DNA of 63,432 nucleotides from Kiritimatiellia bacterium (GCA_027858965.1 JAQIBS010000245.1:1-63432), one strand, 5' to 3'. Shown: positions 35,803 to 46,357, counted from the stretch's first letter. The notes: generated from the sequence alone by a model not told the origin. Program-made: numbers and translations.

Positions 35803-35931
35803 GCGGGCTTTGCCCGCAACCCAGCCAGTAGCCAGTAGCCAGTAGCCAGTAGCCAGTAGCCAGTAGCTTGTAGCTTGTAGTTTGCTCCGCTGTATTTGCT
35901 ACCAGCTACAGACTACCAGCTACCAGCTCAA
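35803..35931. repeat. GCGGGC hairpin and inverted 7-mer arrays
   Basis: The hairpin GCGGGC-TTT-GCCCGC (35803-35817) precedes six identical GCCAGTA words and two GCTTGTA words (35824-35879). The right arm (35898-35931) carries, on the other strand, TAGCTGG words and the same TAGTCTG word seen after phoR. The two elements are therefore related. Confidence 0.8.
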
Positions 35932-35981
35932 GTTGTAGCTTCTGAGCTATAAGCAACTAAATCCGCGCAAAGCGCGAACTC

Positions 35982-36050
35982 AGTTTAAGTAATAAGTTGA
36001 AGTTTAAGTCATATGTGCTCTTGCTTAAACTTAGCACTTCAACTTAAACT
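35982..36050. repeat. inverted repeat of AGTTTAAG-type words
   Basis: The left arm starts AGTTTAAGT, with AAGTTGAAG inside. The right arm (36021-36050), on the other strand, reads AGTTTAAGTTGAAG then AAGTTTAAG. It lies 80 bases past the 3' end of the minus-strand LamG gene. Confidence 0.75.
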
Positions 36051-36130
36051 GCCCTGACGAGGCACCGACAACATGTTTACGGTCCAGCATGTTTATCTTG
36101 CCCTTCGGTGAAGGGCCTAAATCAAAACTA

Positions 36131-37936
36131 TTATTGCACCAATATCAAAGTGCCCTGCGGAAGGAATCCTTTTACACCTTCGCCTGTGGTATTATTCAGT
36201 ACAATCTCATATCCTGATCCATCGCTGAGTACCTGAAGTTCTCCGCTTTCAGAAGCATTTAATCCTGTCGCATATCGCCAGGTGCAATCTTCTATGACCA
36301 ATTTTCCATCGGATGCTTTTGCGTAAAGATCAAAGAGCTGTTGAGCCTCAGTCGGTGTATATTTGAGTTCAGGTTCAATTGAGAGCGAATAGACAGAACG
36401 GACCATCGCGGGGGTAAGTGAATCATGCCAGATTGCGATATCATCCATCATTCCATTCCAGTGATCCCAGCCTTGTGTGGGGACTAAACTGCCGAATTTT
36501 AATGAATATGTGTTTAAATCAAGAGCTTTTCCGTATTCTATAGTTGATTCAAGGACGCCGTTGGTATAGAAGGTGGTGTCATTACCGATCTCGTTTGCAT
36601 TAAAAGTAATCATTAAATGCACCCACTCTTTGGTGGGCATACTGTTGAGCGATGAAACACCAACTCCATTTGTTGCGTTTCGTCCATGAAAGTTAACGCA
36701 GTTTCGAGGGGCGTTGTCATCCAGTCGGATGGAGTATGCGTTATCCCAGTTGCCTTTGGCCATTAGAACATCAGCTCCACCGTCAATGGAATAAAACCAG
36801 GCGGCAACAGTTATGCTGTCGGTTATATCAAGCAAGGGGTCGTTAGGTATATCGACATAGGAGACTTCGCTGTTGTCCATTTGAAGAACATTGCCCCGTA
36901 CCACATCATATACACCGGTGGCTGTTCCGGAAGCTGTTCCGCCGAGATTATTGGTCCATACATCGGAAACCCCCGTTTCAAAGTCCCAGACACCGACAAG
37001 GTCTGGGGCGGCGGTGAGAACCATTCCTGTGCCGGCTGTGGCATCTATGACGAGCGCGGTGACTCCGTTGTTTGAGACCAGTTCTCCGTCGGAAGAGGCA
37101 CTCAGAGAATCAGCGTAGTTCCATCTCTGGTTATTGATTTGTACAACACTTCCGGCACCTGCTTCGTATGCATCAAAGAGCTTTTGTACCTCTGCCGGGG
37201 AATAGCTGAACTTCGAGTTGGTTGACAGTGAATAAACAATACGGATCTCCGAAGGTGTCAGAGGATCACTCCAGATAGCGATGTCATCCATCATGCCGTT
37301 CCAATAACCCCAGTTGGCTATTGGGTTTGCATTTCCAATACGGAAAAGGGATGTGTTGGAATCAAGGGCTATGCCGTATTCAACGGTTGATTCCAGAACA
37401 CCGTTTGTATAAAAAGCCGTGTCGTTTCCGGATGCATTAACATCAAAGGTAATCAACAGGTGTGTCCATTTGCCAACAGGTAAAGCACTGCTGGATGAAA
37501 CGCCGCCGGAAGTCGTGTCTCTTCCATGAAAGTTGATATCGTTTCCTTGGTCATCTATTCTGGTTGAGTAGGCTTTATTCCAGTCTCCTTTGGAAAACAG
37601 AATGTCAGCACCTCCATTATAGGCATAAAACCAGGCAGAAATTGTAATTTGGTCGGTTAGATCCAGCAGAGAATTATGAAGTACGTCAACATATGATGAT
37701 GAATCGCTGCCATCCATCCAGAGCACATTACCGCGCTCTGAATTATTTGTTGTTGTTGCGCTACCATAAGCAGTTCCTCCAAGATTGTTGGTCCACACAT
37801 CTGTTACCCCGGATTCGAAATCCCATGTTCCGATGAGATCGGGCGCTGCGATACCATTCAGTGCTACGCTACATAAAGCGACACATATATATTCAAGCAT
37901 CAGTGAACTTTTAATAATGTTTGTTTTCTTTTTCAT
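36131..37936 (-). CDS. secreted double-LamG-domain surface protein
   Basis: A 601-residue exported protein with a signal peptide (about residues 1-30, ending GIAA). It consists of two near-identical halves. Each has a LamG/concanavalin-like domain (starting PDLIGTWDFESGVTDVW or PDLVGVWDFETGVSDVW, with the ISAWFY and MMDDIAIW motifs typical of LamG) followed by a short conserved module (LFDAYEAGAGSVVQINNQRWNYADSL). LamG domains bind sugars and proteins, so glycan or surface attachment is likely. AAGGAG lies 6 bases before the ATG. The protein ends LPQGTLILVQ, a variant of the tail shared by the other large surface proteins here. It stands alone on the minus strand. Confidence 0.85.
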   Translation of the reverse strand: MKKKTNIIKSSLMLEYICVALCSVALNGIAAPDLIGTWDFESGVTDVWTNNLGGTAYGSATTTNNSERGNVLWMDGSDSSSYVDVLHNSLLDLTDQITISAWFYAYNGGADILFSKGDWNKAYSTRIDDQGNDINFHGRDTTSGGVSSSSALPVGKWTHLLITFDVNASGNDTAFYTNGVLESTVEYGIALDSNTSLFRIGNANPIANWGYWNGMMDDIAIWSDPLTPSEIRIVYSLSTNSKFSYSPAEVQKLFDAYEAGAGSVVQINNQRWNYADSLSASSDGELVSNNGVTALVIDATAGTGMVLTAAPDLVGVWDFETGVSDVWTNNLGGTASGTATGVYDVVRGNVLQMDNSEVSYVDIPNDPLLDITDSITVAAWFYSIDGGADVLMAKGNWDNAYSIRLDDNAPRNCVNFHGRNATNGVGVSSLNSMPTKEWVHLMITFNANEIGNDTTFYTNGVLESTIEYGKALDLNTYSLKFGSLVPTQGWDHWNGMMDDIAIWHDSLTPAMVRSVYSLSIEPELKYTPTEAQQLFDLYAKASDGKLVIEDCTWRYATGLNASESGELQVLSDGSGYEIVLNNTTGEGVKGFLPQGTLILVQ

Positions 37937-38019
37937 AACAATCTCCTTATGCTGATAACCCTAAAATTTTAATCAATAGTTTGATATGTTGCAACCCAAT
38001 TTAACAAAAAGGAGTAATT

Positions 38020-38172
38020 GGGGCAACCTACAAGACGGGCGAATATACACCGGATTGCAACTGGAGCGCAAATGGATACCGCCTGCCGACAGAGGCTGAG
38101 TGGGAAAAGGCAGCACGTGGCGGAGCCAGTGGTCGGCGCTTTCCGTGGAGCAATAGCGACTCCCGTTTTTAG
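38020..38172 (+). pseudogene. fragment of a formylglycine-generating-enzyme (SUMF1) domain protein
   Basis: About 50 codons encode [22 protein letters not shown] and then RRFPW, the unmistakable core of FGE-sulfatase-modifying domains. Neither the N-terminal part nor the catalytic C-terminal cysteines are present; the frame stops at TAG. The upstream sequence is non-coding. FGE activates sulfatases, so the remnant hints that sulfatases exist or existed elsewhere in this genome. Confidence 0.8.
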
Positions 38173-38285
38173 AGACCTCTCCAAAGCCGTTTTAGTGAGT
38201 TACAATGAACTCTTGCTTAAGACATTTTTTCTCTTTAAACTAATAAAGTTAAAAACTGTCTTGTATGAAATAAAAGGAGTTCCAA

Positions 38286-38942
38286 ATGATTGATCGAAGA
38301 AACTTTCTGAGAGCAGGCGCTGCGTGTACCGGTGTAGCTGTATCGGGGTGTTCCTCTTTAAAATTAAGCGGTTCTAAAGCCCCCTCCTATCTGAAAGGAT
38401 ATGAAGACTTTAAGATGTATCTTGATGATGCAATCGGGCATATTCGTACATTGCTGAGCAACTACGGTCCTGTAGCCGGTATTTGGTTTGACCCATTGAT
38501 GGGTTACTATGGGCGACCCGATCTGTTTCCGATGGCTGATATATACGCCATGATCCGCGAACTTCAGCCGCAATGTCTTGTCTGCGCTAAACAGGGCATA
38601 ACAGGGACTGAGGATTTTGCAGCGCCTGAACGCTCCGGGCACTCTCTTGATGAGAGGATACGCAAGAAATTCGGTGACAAGGCCGGTGATATCGCTGCAA
38701 ATGCATGGGCTTCAAACAAAGATAAATACAACGAAATCTGCGACACACTCCAGCCCAAAGGCTGGGGATACATGAAGTCCGATGATGGAAGTCACAAGAC
38801 ACCGGATGAAGTCATGGCTATGCAAGCAAAAGCCAATGAGATGCATGCCAACCTGCTGCTTAATACGGGCCCCTTGCCGGATGGCTCAATACATCCCGAG
38901 GATGTGAAAACCCTGAGGGAGGTCGGGAAACGTCTGGCGTGA
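38286..38942 (+). pseudogene. internally deleted GH29 alpha-L-fucosidase with Tat/lipoprotein signal
   Basis: A 218-residue frame. The N-terminus has a twin-arginine signal ending in a lipobox (DRRNFLRAGAACTGVAVSGC, residues 3-22). Residues 32-40 (APSYLKGYE) match the start of GH29 fucosidases, but the next residues already correspond to the middle of the barrel (YLDDAIGHIRTLLSNYGPVAGIWFD, with the putative nucleophile D69). The C-terminal half is normal (CDTLQPKGWGYM; NLLLNTGPLPDGSIHPED). Some 170 residues with the FIHYG and KHHEGF motifs are missing without a frameshift, so activity is very unlikely. AAAGGAG lies before the ATG, so it may still be translated. An intact GH29 lies 6 kb downstream. 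Confidence 0.8.
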
Positions 38943-39020
38943 AACTCGCCATGGGGTTTGTCCCCATGGAAGCAATGTTTGGTTTTATAAAGTCGTATTG
39001 TAATGAAAAAGAGGCCATTA

Positions 39021-42000
39021 ATGAATCAGCGTTGGTTAAATATTTTTTCAATAATCGTTCTGTATATACTGACTTTTTTTCCTCATGATGCAGCCGCATA
39101 CCCGTGGGACATCAATGTTTTCGGCGCTGATTTCTTCAGTGAGATTGATCTTGACCGCCAGGATATGTCCTCTGTCAAACCGCTTGTCCAGAGCAGTGAT
39201 TACAATGCCGCCCTGGAGGAGTGGCGTAACGTGACCATCGACCGCTTGCGCTTGATCAACTGGGGTGAGATGTACCAGCACACCTACCAGACTCATCCCT
39301 TCAAACGCAATATCGCTGAGTTTCTGGTGGGTTACATCGACGAGACAGAGTACACTAGCGACTATACCGGATTCTACGATATCTACGGCATGCGTGGTTC
39401 GCCCTACACCAACAATGACGCTATCGCCTGGCGGGAGCTTCCGCCCGATCCTGTTCCTGATGCTTACGATGGTGTGAGCACGTCTTACTGCAGTTTTGAT
39501 TTTGCTTCAGGCTTCAGCGCACGCTACTGGACGACTGATGATTCTATCTACCTGCTCAAATGGTTCGAAATTGCCAGTGACTTCGCGCGCAACCAGAAGA
39601 CGATGATAGAGGCACTGTCTTCTGCGCAGCAGGATCTGTATGACTGCAACTGGTCTACAGATGCTGGACCAGTGCTGGGGCAGGCGGGTCGCACCAAGCG
39701 CTTTGTGCATATGATCGCCTGCTTTGCAAAGGGGCTGCCGAACGGAGGTAAGCTGCCGGATTGGGTTGATTCTCTCCTGCCTGTCACTAATACGCTCGCC
39801 GCAGCCTCCTATGATGTGATTCCCGCCGATGAGCTGGCCGACCTCGCGCTCTCCCTCGTAAAGGATCATCCCGAGGCGCTGATCACCGCCTATCGCGATC
39901 CGGGTAAGACTCCCAATCAGCGCGCAGAGGGTCTGGTTGCCCTGATGTTCATTGCTGAGGCATTCCCTGAATTTATCGATAGCCCATATATTTTCGAGCA
40001 GGGAAGTGGTGGTTTGCTGGACTATGCTCAGCAGGCTTTCCTTGTCGATGGGGGAATGCTCGAGCAATCCTTCAACTACAACCTGGGTGATGCCAGAAAG
40101 TTTTATGAGCTTGAACCGATTTTTGCTTCCTCTAACGGACCTCCGTGGCTGAAAGCCCTTGTTGATGCGGCGGACAGATTCTACGGCCTGGTTGATTCTC
40201 TACGTACACCCCTGGGAGGAGAGCCTCAGATCGGCAATGGACATGCAGTCATCGCCCCGGGCATCTGGGAGGATCAGCTGACCTGGGATGACTGGCTCGC
40301 TGAACAGACCGCGGAGCTTCCGGCTGATGCTGTAGGATTGCAGATATACAGCAATGTGCTTGGACAGGGCAATGCCGATCTACCAGCATTCGATTCAATC
40401 GCTTTCCCTTACAGCGGCTACTATGTGCAGCGTGATGGCTGGAAGATGGATGATATGCAGCTTTTCTTCAAGAGCAGCCGATTCCATAATGGACACAGAA
40501 TGCTGGACCGCAATGCCATCCAGGTGACGGCGTACGGACGTCAGCTCCTGATCGCCGCAGGCAGTCCTGACTACTTCGACAGCCTGCCCGACGGCCTTCA
40601 GGATTATCTCGCGGAGAGTATGCACAGCTACAAGGTCAACACCATCATGGTGGATGACCTTTCCCAGCAGATCACGCCTCTCGAAGAGATTGCGCCCGCT
40701 ACTCTCTTGAACAACCGCTTTCACACATCAGAGTTTTTTGATTTTGTCGATGGCGAACACGATACCGGTTACGGCAGTTCCGACTACAACTACAGCGGAA
40801 CCAAAATCAAGGAGGTCCGGCATCAGCGTCAGGTCTGGATGCTGCGTAAGCTGGGTCTGTGGATCGTGACGGACATCATGATCAATGAAGGGATGGAAGG
40901 ACATGCTTACACGCAGACTTGGAACTTTCTTCCAGAGTACTATGACCAGGTACGACCGGATCGCGACCCCGTGCGCGGGTTCACAGAGTCTCAGGTTGTC
41001 GCCGACATCGCGTCAAAACGCATCTATACTACGGATGACGGCCCCAACGTGGAGCTGCGGCATTTCGGGGGCGATGACCTCACCTATACCAAATATTTCG
41101 GCGACACCGATCCGTACATGGGTTGGTATGCCCGCTTCATCGCCGATGCCATTCCGGCCGTTGACATTCACGCTGGCTGGACTGTGACCGGTCCGGATAC
41201 GGATGCGCTGGTCACGCTGATCCAGCCCTCCCCGGCCGGAGGAACCGTGCCGCTCTCAAGCTATATAGATCTGAGCATAGGAACGTTACGCGGGTTCTCG
41301 GCGAGCACCGGCACCGGCACCAACATAACCTATCTTTACCGTCCCTATGGCGCTCTGCTCGATGCGGGCGACGTTCAGGCCTCGGCCGAATCCCTGCTGG
41401 TTGTGGACGATGGATCCGGCACGCTCCACGGTGCGGCCATTGGATGCCGCTATCTCAAGGCTGGCAGCTATGCGCCGGTTCATCCTGCATTTGATGATTT
41501 TGAATTTATGGTTGACGGCAGCTCTCTGCAACTGCAGGAGATTAGCTGCCCTGATATGTTTGCATGGGTGACAAATGATGTTGAGATTGCACCTTGCTAT
41601 TACGAAACGCCTTTAGCAAATGTCGTTATGAATCTTTCAGCTTCCGCTTCAGGAGATACTGATCCTCCATTGCCACCTGCTCAGCTGGTATCACCTCGTC
41701 AGGACCCCACACGGATATGGTTGGAATGGACACCAGTGACAGATTCCGATGTGTGTGTGTACGAAGTTCGCTCTGAAGGTATGACTCTTCGGTCAACAGG
41801 GGATACTCAGGCTGTGATCGACATGCTCACTATGAATTCTTCGTACTCTTTTACTGTGTGCGCCAGGGATGCCTCAGGAAATGTTTCAGAACTCTCGCCG
41901 GATATCACGGTGTCGACAACAACCGGCCGGATTATAGATCACCGTGATCCGAAGTTTGATGGTCTGGTGGGATACTGGAAGTTCGAGGATGACCTGACGG

Positions 42001-44726
42001 ACGAGTCCGCCTACGCCAATACGGGCGTTTTCGAGGGTGATCCACAATTTGTTTCGGATGCCTGTCACGGTAAGGCACTCTCTTTTGACGGCACGGATGA
42101 TCTGGTTGATCTGGGTGAGTGCGGAGAGGGGCTGAACGAGCAGTACTGGAATACCACAGCACTGAGCGTCATGTGCTGGGCTAAGAGTCAGGAGCCGACA
42201 TGGGCCGAGCAGGCACCTGGTTTTGTCGTGATTCATGACAGTCTTACAAAACGCAGTTGGGGTCTGCGACCCAACAATTCGCCGTTGGCTATCCGGGCGG
42301 ACCAGTTCTACGGCGAGAATTACTCTCAGACTCAGATCATTCAGCCCCTTGAGAGGGATATCCAGGAGTGGCATCACTACGCCGCCACCTACGGCACACG
42401 CGACGGTGCCAGTGAGTATCGCGTCTACGCTGACGGCAGGGGAACCCAGATCGGCACCTGGGATCACCTGCGTGTATTTAACGACCCCAACGGAGCGCAT
42501 CTGATTTTCGGACGCAACGGCGGTGTAAGTTACTTTGAATATCAGGGCCTGCTGGATGAGGTGCGTATCTATAATGTCATGTTGACTCAACGCGAAGTCC
42601 TCCAGCTATCCTGGTATTCGGGTGACAGCGCACCGGTCTGCAACGATCTAAGTGTGTCGACACTGCCCGGAACCGCTGTGGGTGTTGTGCTTGCCGCGAC
42701 CGATGCCGATGAGCAAACCCTCACTTACGCCATCCTTCAGCCGCCGCAGCACGGCACTCTTACGGGTACGCTGCCGAATCTGACCTACAATCCAGATCCG
42801 GGGTTTGCAGGGATTGACTTTGCAACCTACTCTGCATGCGATGCTTATGCGATTTCAAGTGAAACCACCATCAGTTTTTATGTGTCCAGTGGCGCTCCTG
42901 CAACCTATTACTGGCAGCAGAACTCCGGTACCGGTATCTGGCATACGGCTTCACTTTGGGACACTAGCAGGGACGGTGGCGGTTCGCAAGCGGTTCCCTG
43001 TCCCGCTGATACAGCTGTCGTTTGGCAGTCAGGCGTCTGCCGGGTTCCATCTACGCCGATGGCTTTTGCTGACAGCCTCTGGGTGTACAATTTTACAGAT
43101 CCGATGCCCGAACTTCTCGTAGACTCTGACGCTATGGTTGTTGTCAGTAATTATTTTCGTCTCGGCAGTGATTATGGAGGAGGAAGCTCTGGAAAGGCTA
43201 CGGTCAAAGGGATGATCCGGGTTCTAAACGACAACAACAACGGCGTTGCGCTGGGTGGCTATGATAGTCGACATGCCAGCGCTTCCGGATTCATGACCAT
43301 CGACGGAGGAACCTTTGAAGCAAATCTTAATTACCTACAGATAGGTCCGGCCGGTACAGGCGCCGTTTATGTGGTGAACGGAGGCACCTTCACCAACGGG
43401 ATCACTACCCGTATAGGATCGGGTGCTACACCAACATGTCAGGGTTTATTCCAGATTGATGATGGTAAATGGCAGACGGGTAATAGCATTGTGATTGCCG
43501 ACTTTGCCGATGGCAACGGCAGTGCTGTTGTCAATGGGGGAATTGTTACAGTTGGTAATGACATACAGCTTGGACGTGGCTATGGTCGGTTTACCGTCAA
43601 TGACGGCATCATGAGGGTGGGGGATTATGAGCGTGAGTTGATCCGGGTCGGTTCGGGCAGTACGGCTGATGCGGTCTTCCAACAGAATGGTGGAGAGATT
43701 ACGGCATTTGGTATCTCTATCCGTGGTAACAACGATGATGGACTGGGTAACGGCTTAACTATTCTCAACAATGGATTGATGGATACGGTCTCCACTCATG
43801 GGTACTGGCCGAATCTGGATGTCCGAGGTGTAAGCAACCGATTTGTTCTGGCTGGTGGTACTTTTCAGGGGTTTAACGGAACAGCTCACACCATCTGGCT
43901 CGGTGGTGCTGACGTGACAGAACCCAATGGTACGCTGGAGTTCAGAGACGGCACTTTTGATATGGGCAGCAATGCCACACTGTTTTCACGTACCAATGCG
44001 CTTGTTCGTATTATCGGGCCGTTAGCGGATATTGATGTCGGCTGGTGGCGTCACAGCAGCTGGGAACCCTATGCCTCTATTCTCGAACTGATACTCACAC
44101 AGGATGCCGGTCACATCGCTGTACTCAAAGGCTCTCGTGATAACGGTCAGCCCCATGCGCTTCCCGGTACTCTCCGCGTTGGAGTTCAGGGTGGAGCCTG
44201 TCTGTTGTCGACAAATGTGTTGCCATTCTATTGGTGCGCAACAACCTTCTCTCACGATTACTATGATCCTGAGAGTTACTATGACAGGAATATCTGGCAG
44301 GTTGATGAACTCAGCACCTCTGACCCCGGTGGTTCACAACTCAATCTTGTGCTTAAAACCGGTGCTGCATGTGGAACAATCAACCTTTCAAATCCCGCGA
44401 CCATAAGCGTGTCGGATAAGACCTGGGGTTATGTTACGCTGAATGGATTGAAGGTGTCAGCTGCCGACGCGTTACTCGTCTATCTTGATATCACGCCGGG
44501 TGCAAAAGATCTTCAGCAGCTGGTTGCAGACCTCCAGACTGCCGGCTATGAGGTTTCTTTTTCGGGTGCCGGTTCGTTGCTTATAACGATTCCGCTGATT
44601 GAGGCGTTTTCTGATACAGCCTATCTGATGTGGGACTTCCGGGAGTTTGATGGAACAGTTTTAGCTGCCGTTAATGCCGTCAGTGTGAAAGAAGTCGTTC
44701 CTGGAACAGTTTTATTTGTGCAGTAG
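39021..44726 (+). CDS. giant modular heparinase II/III-like lyase with FN3, LamG and beta-strand domains
   Basis: A 1901-residue exported protein (signal peptide about residues 1-27, ending DAAA; start six codons into the longest frame because GAGG lies 6 bases before that ATG). Residues about 30-430 are helical and toroid-like. About 430-730 form a heparinase II/III-like beta-sandwich (SGYYVQRDGWKMDDMQLFFKSSRFHNGHRMLDRNAIQVTAYG), typical of PL polysaccharide lyases of uronic-acid polymers. FN3 (about 880-970), LamG (about 980-1205, LVGYWKFEDDLTDESAYANTG), a cadherin-like domain (about 1205-1295) and a long beta-strand repeat region follow. The end, VVPGTVLFVQ, matches the tail of the other surface proteins. 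It is followed 146 bp later by an intact GH29 fucosidase. The exact polysaccharide is unknown. Confidence 0.8.
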   Translation: MNQRWLNIFSIIVLYILTFFPHDAAAYPWDINVFGADFFSEIDLDRQDMSSVKPLVQSSDYNAALEEWRNVTIDRLRLINWGEMYQHTYQTHPFKRNIAEFLVGYIDETEYTSDYTGFYDIYGMRGSPYTNNDAIAWRELPPDPVPDAYDGVSTSYCSFDFASGFSARYWTTDDSIYLLKWFEIASDFARNQKTMIEALSSAQQDLYDCNWSTDAGPVLGQAGRTKRFVHMIACFAKGLPNGGKLPDWVDSLLPVTNTLAAASYDVIPADELADLALSLVKDHPEALITAYRDPGKTPNQRAEGLVALMFIAEAFPEFIDSPYIFEQGSGGLLDYAQQAFLVDGGMLEQSFNYNLGDARKFYELEPIFASSNGPPWLKALVDAADRFYGLVDSLRTPLGGEPQIGNGHAVIAPGIWEDQLTWDDWLAEQTAELPADAVGLQIYSNVLGQGNADLPAFDSIAFPYSGYYVQRDGWKMDDMQLFFKSSRFHNGHRMLDRNAIQVTAYGRQLLIAAGSPDYFDSLPDGLQDYLAESMHSYKVNTIMVDDLSQQITPLEEIAPATLLNNRFHTSEFFDFVDGEHDTGYGSSDYNYSGTKIKEVRHQRQVWMLRKLGLWIVTDIMINEGMEGHAYTQTWNFLPEYYDQVRPDRDPVRGFTESQVVADIASKRIYTTDDGPNVELRHFGGDDLTYTKYFGDTDPYMGWYARFIADAIPAVDIHAGWTVTGPDTDALVTLIQPSPAGGTVPLSSYIDLSIGTLRGFSASTGTGTNITYLYRPYGALLDAGDVQASAESLLVVDDGSGTLHGAAIGCRYLKAGSYAPVHPAFDDFEFMVDGSSLQLQEISCPDMFAWVTNDVEIAPCYYETPLANVVMNLSASASGDTDPPLPPAQLVSPRQDPTRIWLEWTPVTDSDVCVYEVRSEGMTLRSTGDTQAVIDMLTMNSSYSFTVCARDASGNVSELSPDITVSTTTGRIIDHRDPKFDGLVGYWKFEDDLTDESAYANTGVFEGDPQFVSDACHGKALSFDGTDDLVDLGECGEGLNEQYWNTTALSVMCWAKSQEPTWAEQAPGFVVIHDSLTKRSWGLRPNNSPLAIRADQFYGENYSQTQIIQPLERDIQEWHHYAATYGTRDGASEYRVYADGRGTQIGTWDHLRVFNDPNGAHLIFGRNGGVSYFEYQGLLDEVRIYNVMLTQREVLQLSWYSGDSAPVCNDLSVSTLPGTAVGVVLAATDADEQTLTYAILQPPQHGTLTGTLPNLTYNPDPGFAGIDFATYSACDAYAISSETTISFYVSSGAPATYYWQQNSGTGIWHTASLWDTSRDGGGSQAVPCPADTAVVWQSGVCRVPSTPMAFADSLWVYNFTDPMPELLVDSDAMVVVSNYFRLGSDYGGGSSGKATVKGMIRVLNDNNNGVALGGYDSRHASASGFMTIDGGTFEANLNYLQIGPAGTGAVYVVNGGTFTNGITTRIGSGATPTCQGLFQIDDGKWQTGNSIVIADFADGNGSAVVNGGIVTVGNDIQLGRGYGRFTVNDGIMRVGDYERELIRVGSGSTADAVFQQNGGEITAFGISIRGNNDDGLGNGLTILNNGLMDTVSTHGYWPNLDVRGVSNRFVLAGGTFQGFNGTAHTIWLGGADVTEPNGTLEFRDGTFDMGSNATLFSRTNALVRIIGPLADIDVGWWRHSSWEPYASILELILTQDAGHIAVLKGSRDNGQPHALPGTLRVGVQGGACLLSTNVLPFYWCATTFSHDYYDPESYYDRNIWQVDELSTSDPGGSQLNLVLKTGAACGTINLSNPATISVSDKTWGYVTLNGLKVSAADALLVYLDITPGAKDLQQLVADLQTAGYEVSFSGAGSLLITIPLIEAFSDTAYLMWDFREFDGTVLAAVNAVSVKEVVPGTVLFVQ

Positions 44727-44872
44727 CCTCAAAAAAACTCAATGCAGCAATGATCCTCAGCAACAACTCTTTTTTTCTATTCCCTTTACCCTAAGTTTAG
44801 CTTAATATTCAGACATCAAGTTTATTTTGTTTTTCAGTTGTGAAACTAAAGTCGAAAGAGTGAGGTTAAATT

Positions 44873-46210
44873 ATGAGTCAGATAAAGGTCATATTAATGA
44901 TTGCGGCGCTTTGCGCCGGTAGTGTCTCAGGAGCGAATCCCGAGAGCAATAAAGATTTTGTGAAGCGTATGAAGTGGTTTACCGATGCTAAGTTCGGGCT
45001 CTTTATTCACTACGGGGTCTATGCAACACTGGGTGGCGAGTGGAAAGGAAAGCCTGTTCCTAAATATGCGGAGTGGATCCAGTGCTGGGGTAAGATAACA
45101 CCGGAGGAGTATATTCCGATGGCGGCCAATTTTAAGCCTGTCAATCTTGATGCTGATGCGTGGGTGCGCAGAGCTCGGGATGCGGGTATGAAATATATGG
45201 TGATTACCTCCAAGCACCATGAGGGTTTCTGTCTTTGGGACAGCGCCCAAACCGAGTATGATCTTGGCGAGGCAACGACGTTTGACCGGGATATTCTGGC
45301 GGAACTGAGCGCCGCCTGTAAAAAGTATGGACTGAAATTCGGTACATATTATTCGATCATCGACTGGAATCATCCCTCCCAGCGTGCCGAGATATCCACC
45401 AGTCAGCCTCCGATGAGAGATAAAGCCGGCTATGTGAAATATATGAAGGCCCAGCTAAAAGAGCTGATCGAACGGTATGACCCGGCGGTTATGTGGTTTG
45501 ATGGCGACTGGGCGAAGTGGTGGACCATGGAAGATGGTATCGACCTTTACAATTATCTCCGGGATCTGAATCCTGATCTGATCATCAACAATCGCGTGGC
45601 CAAGCGTAAGGAGTTTAAGAAGGACTTCGGTACACCCGAACAGCAGACACCGGGAGAGGCGTTGGATCACCTCTGGGAGGCCTGCTGGACAGTCAATCAC
45701 TCCTGGGGGTTCAAGAAGAGCGATACCAATTGGAAAAAGACCGATGTGCTGATACAAAAGCAGATCGACATCAATACGAAGGGGGGCAACCTCCTGTTGA
45801 ATGTCGGGCCGAAGGCTGATGGTTCCTGGCCGGATGCGACAGTGAAGCAGTTCAGGGAGATGGGGGAGTGGAATCAGGCGCATGCCGACGCGGTTTACAA
45901 TGCTGAATATGTTAAGGCTCCTGTTCAGAGTTGGGGAAAATTGAGTCAAGCCAAGGGATCTAATGATTCTGAGGGCGAGTTGTTTGCCTATGTTTTCAAA
46001 CAGCAGGAAAACGGGAAACTGGAAATTAAAGGAGTTTCCTTCGGTGCGGTAGAGGCCTTCTCCTATGGAGGAAAGTTGCTCCCCTCCAAGGTCACCAAAA
46101 ACGGGGTGGAAATCGACCTCTCTTCCATCAAGATAAATCCGAATGCCACGGTTTTGCGACTCAAGTACAAGGGGGGCATGAAGAATGCGGCACCGACGGT
46201 TGATCCTTAG
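44873..46210 (+). CDS. secreted GH29 alpha-L-fucosidase
   Basis: A 445-residue exported enzyme (signal peptide about residues 1-20, ending VSGA) that cleaves alpha-L-fucose from glycans. The family motifs are all present: KFGLFIHYGVYATLGGEW (about residues 40-57), KHHEGFCLWDS (near 112), the nucleophile D210 in VMWFDGDW, and WEACWTVNHSWGF near 265 followed by GGNLLLNVGPKADG. Length is normal for the family. GAGG lies 9 bases before the ATG. It is intact, unlike the fucosidase remnant at 38.3 kb, and follows the heparinase-like giant, suggesting joint action on a fucosylated polysaccharide. A REP-like palindrome lies 24 bases after the stop. Confidence 0.95.
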   Translation: MSQIKVILMIAALCAGSVSGANPESNKDFVKRMKWFTDAKFGLFIHYGVYATLGGEWKGKPVPKYAEWIQCWGKITPEEYIPMAANFKPVNLDADAWVRRARDAGMKYMVITSKHHEGFCLWDSAQTEYDLGEATTFDRDILAELSAACKKYGLKFGTYYSIIDWNHPSQRAEISTSQPPMRDKAGYVKYMKAQLKELIERYDPAVMWFDGDWAKWWTMEDGIDLYNYLRDLNPDLIINNRVAKRKEFKKDFGTPEQQTPGEALDHLWEACWTVNHSWGFKKSDTNWKKTDVLIQKQIDINTKGGNLLLNVGPKADGSWPDATVKQFREMGEWNQAHADAVYNAEYVKAPVQSWGKLSQAKGSNDSEGELFAYVFKQQENGKLEIKGVSFGAVEAFSYGGKLLPSKVTKNGVEIDLSSIKINPNATVLRLKYKGGMKNAAPTVDP

Positions 46211-46233
46211 CCGCTTATAGCTCAGAAGCTGCA

Positions 46234-46279
46234 ACGAACAGCCGTCGCCTTCGGCTATGGCCGTCAAGAAAACAGGAAG
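46234..46279 (+). repeat. REP-like palindrome, copy 1
   Basis: A 46-bp element with the core AGCCGTCGCCTTCGGCT, then ATGGCCGTCAAGA. It matches 50461-50506 at 40 of 46 positions. Downstream lie several GGCATAGG words. Confidence 0.75.
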
Positions 46280-46357
46280 TTGAAGCAGCAACTTGAGCTG
46301 GTAGTCAGGCATAGGCAGGCATAGGGGTCGGATCAGGCATAGGGGTCGTGTTTCCAT

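Noticed and set aside
45455-46357. A 300-residue minus-strand protein opposite the fucosidase gene
   Set aside because: It is antisense to conserved GH29 motifs and has no family pattern; a shadow frame.
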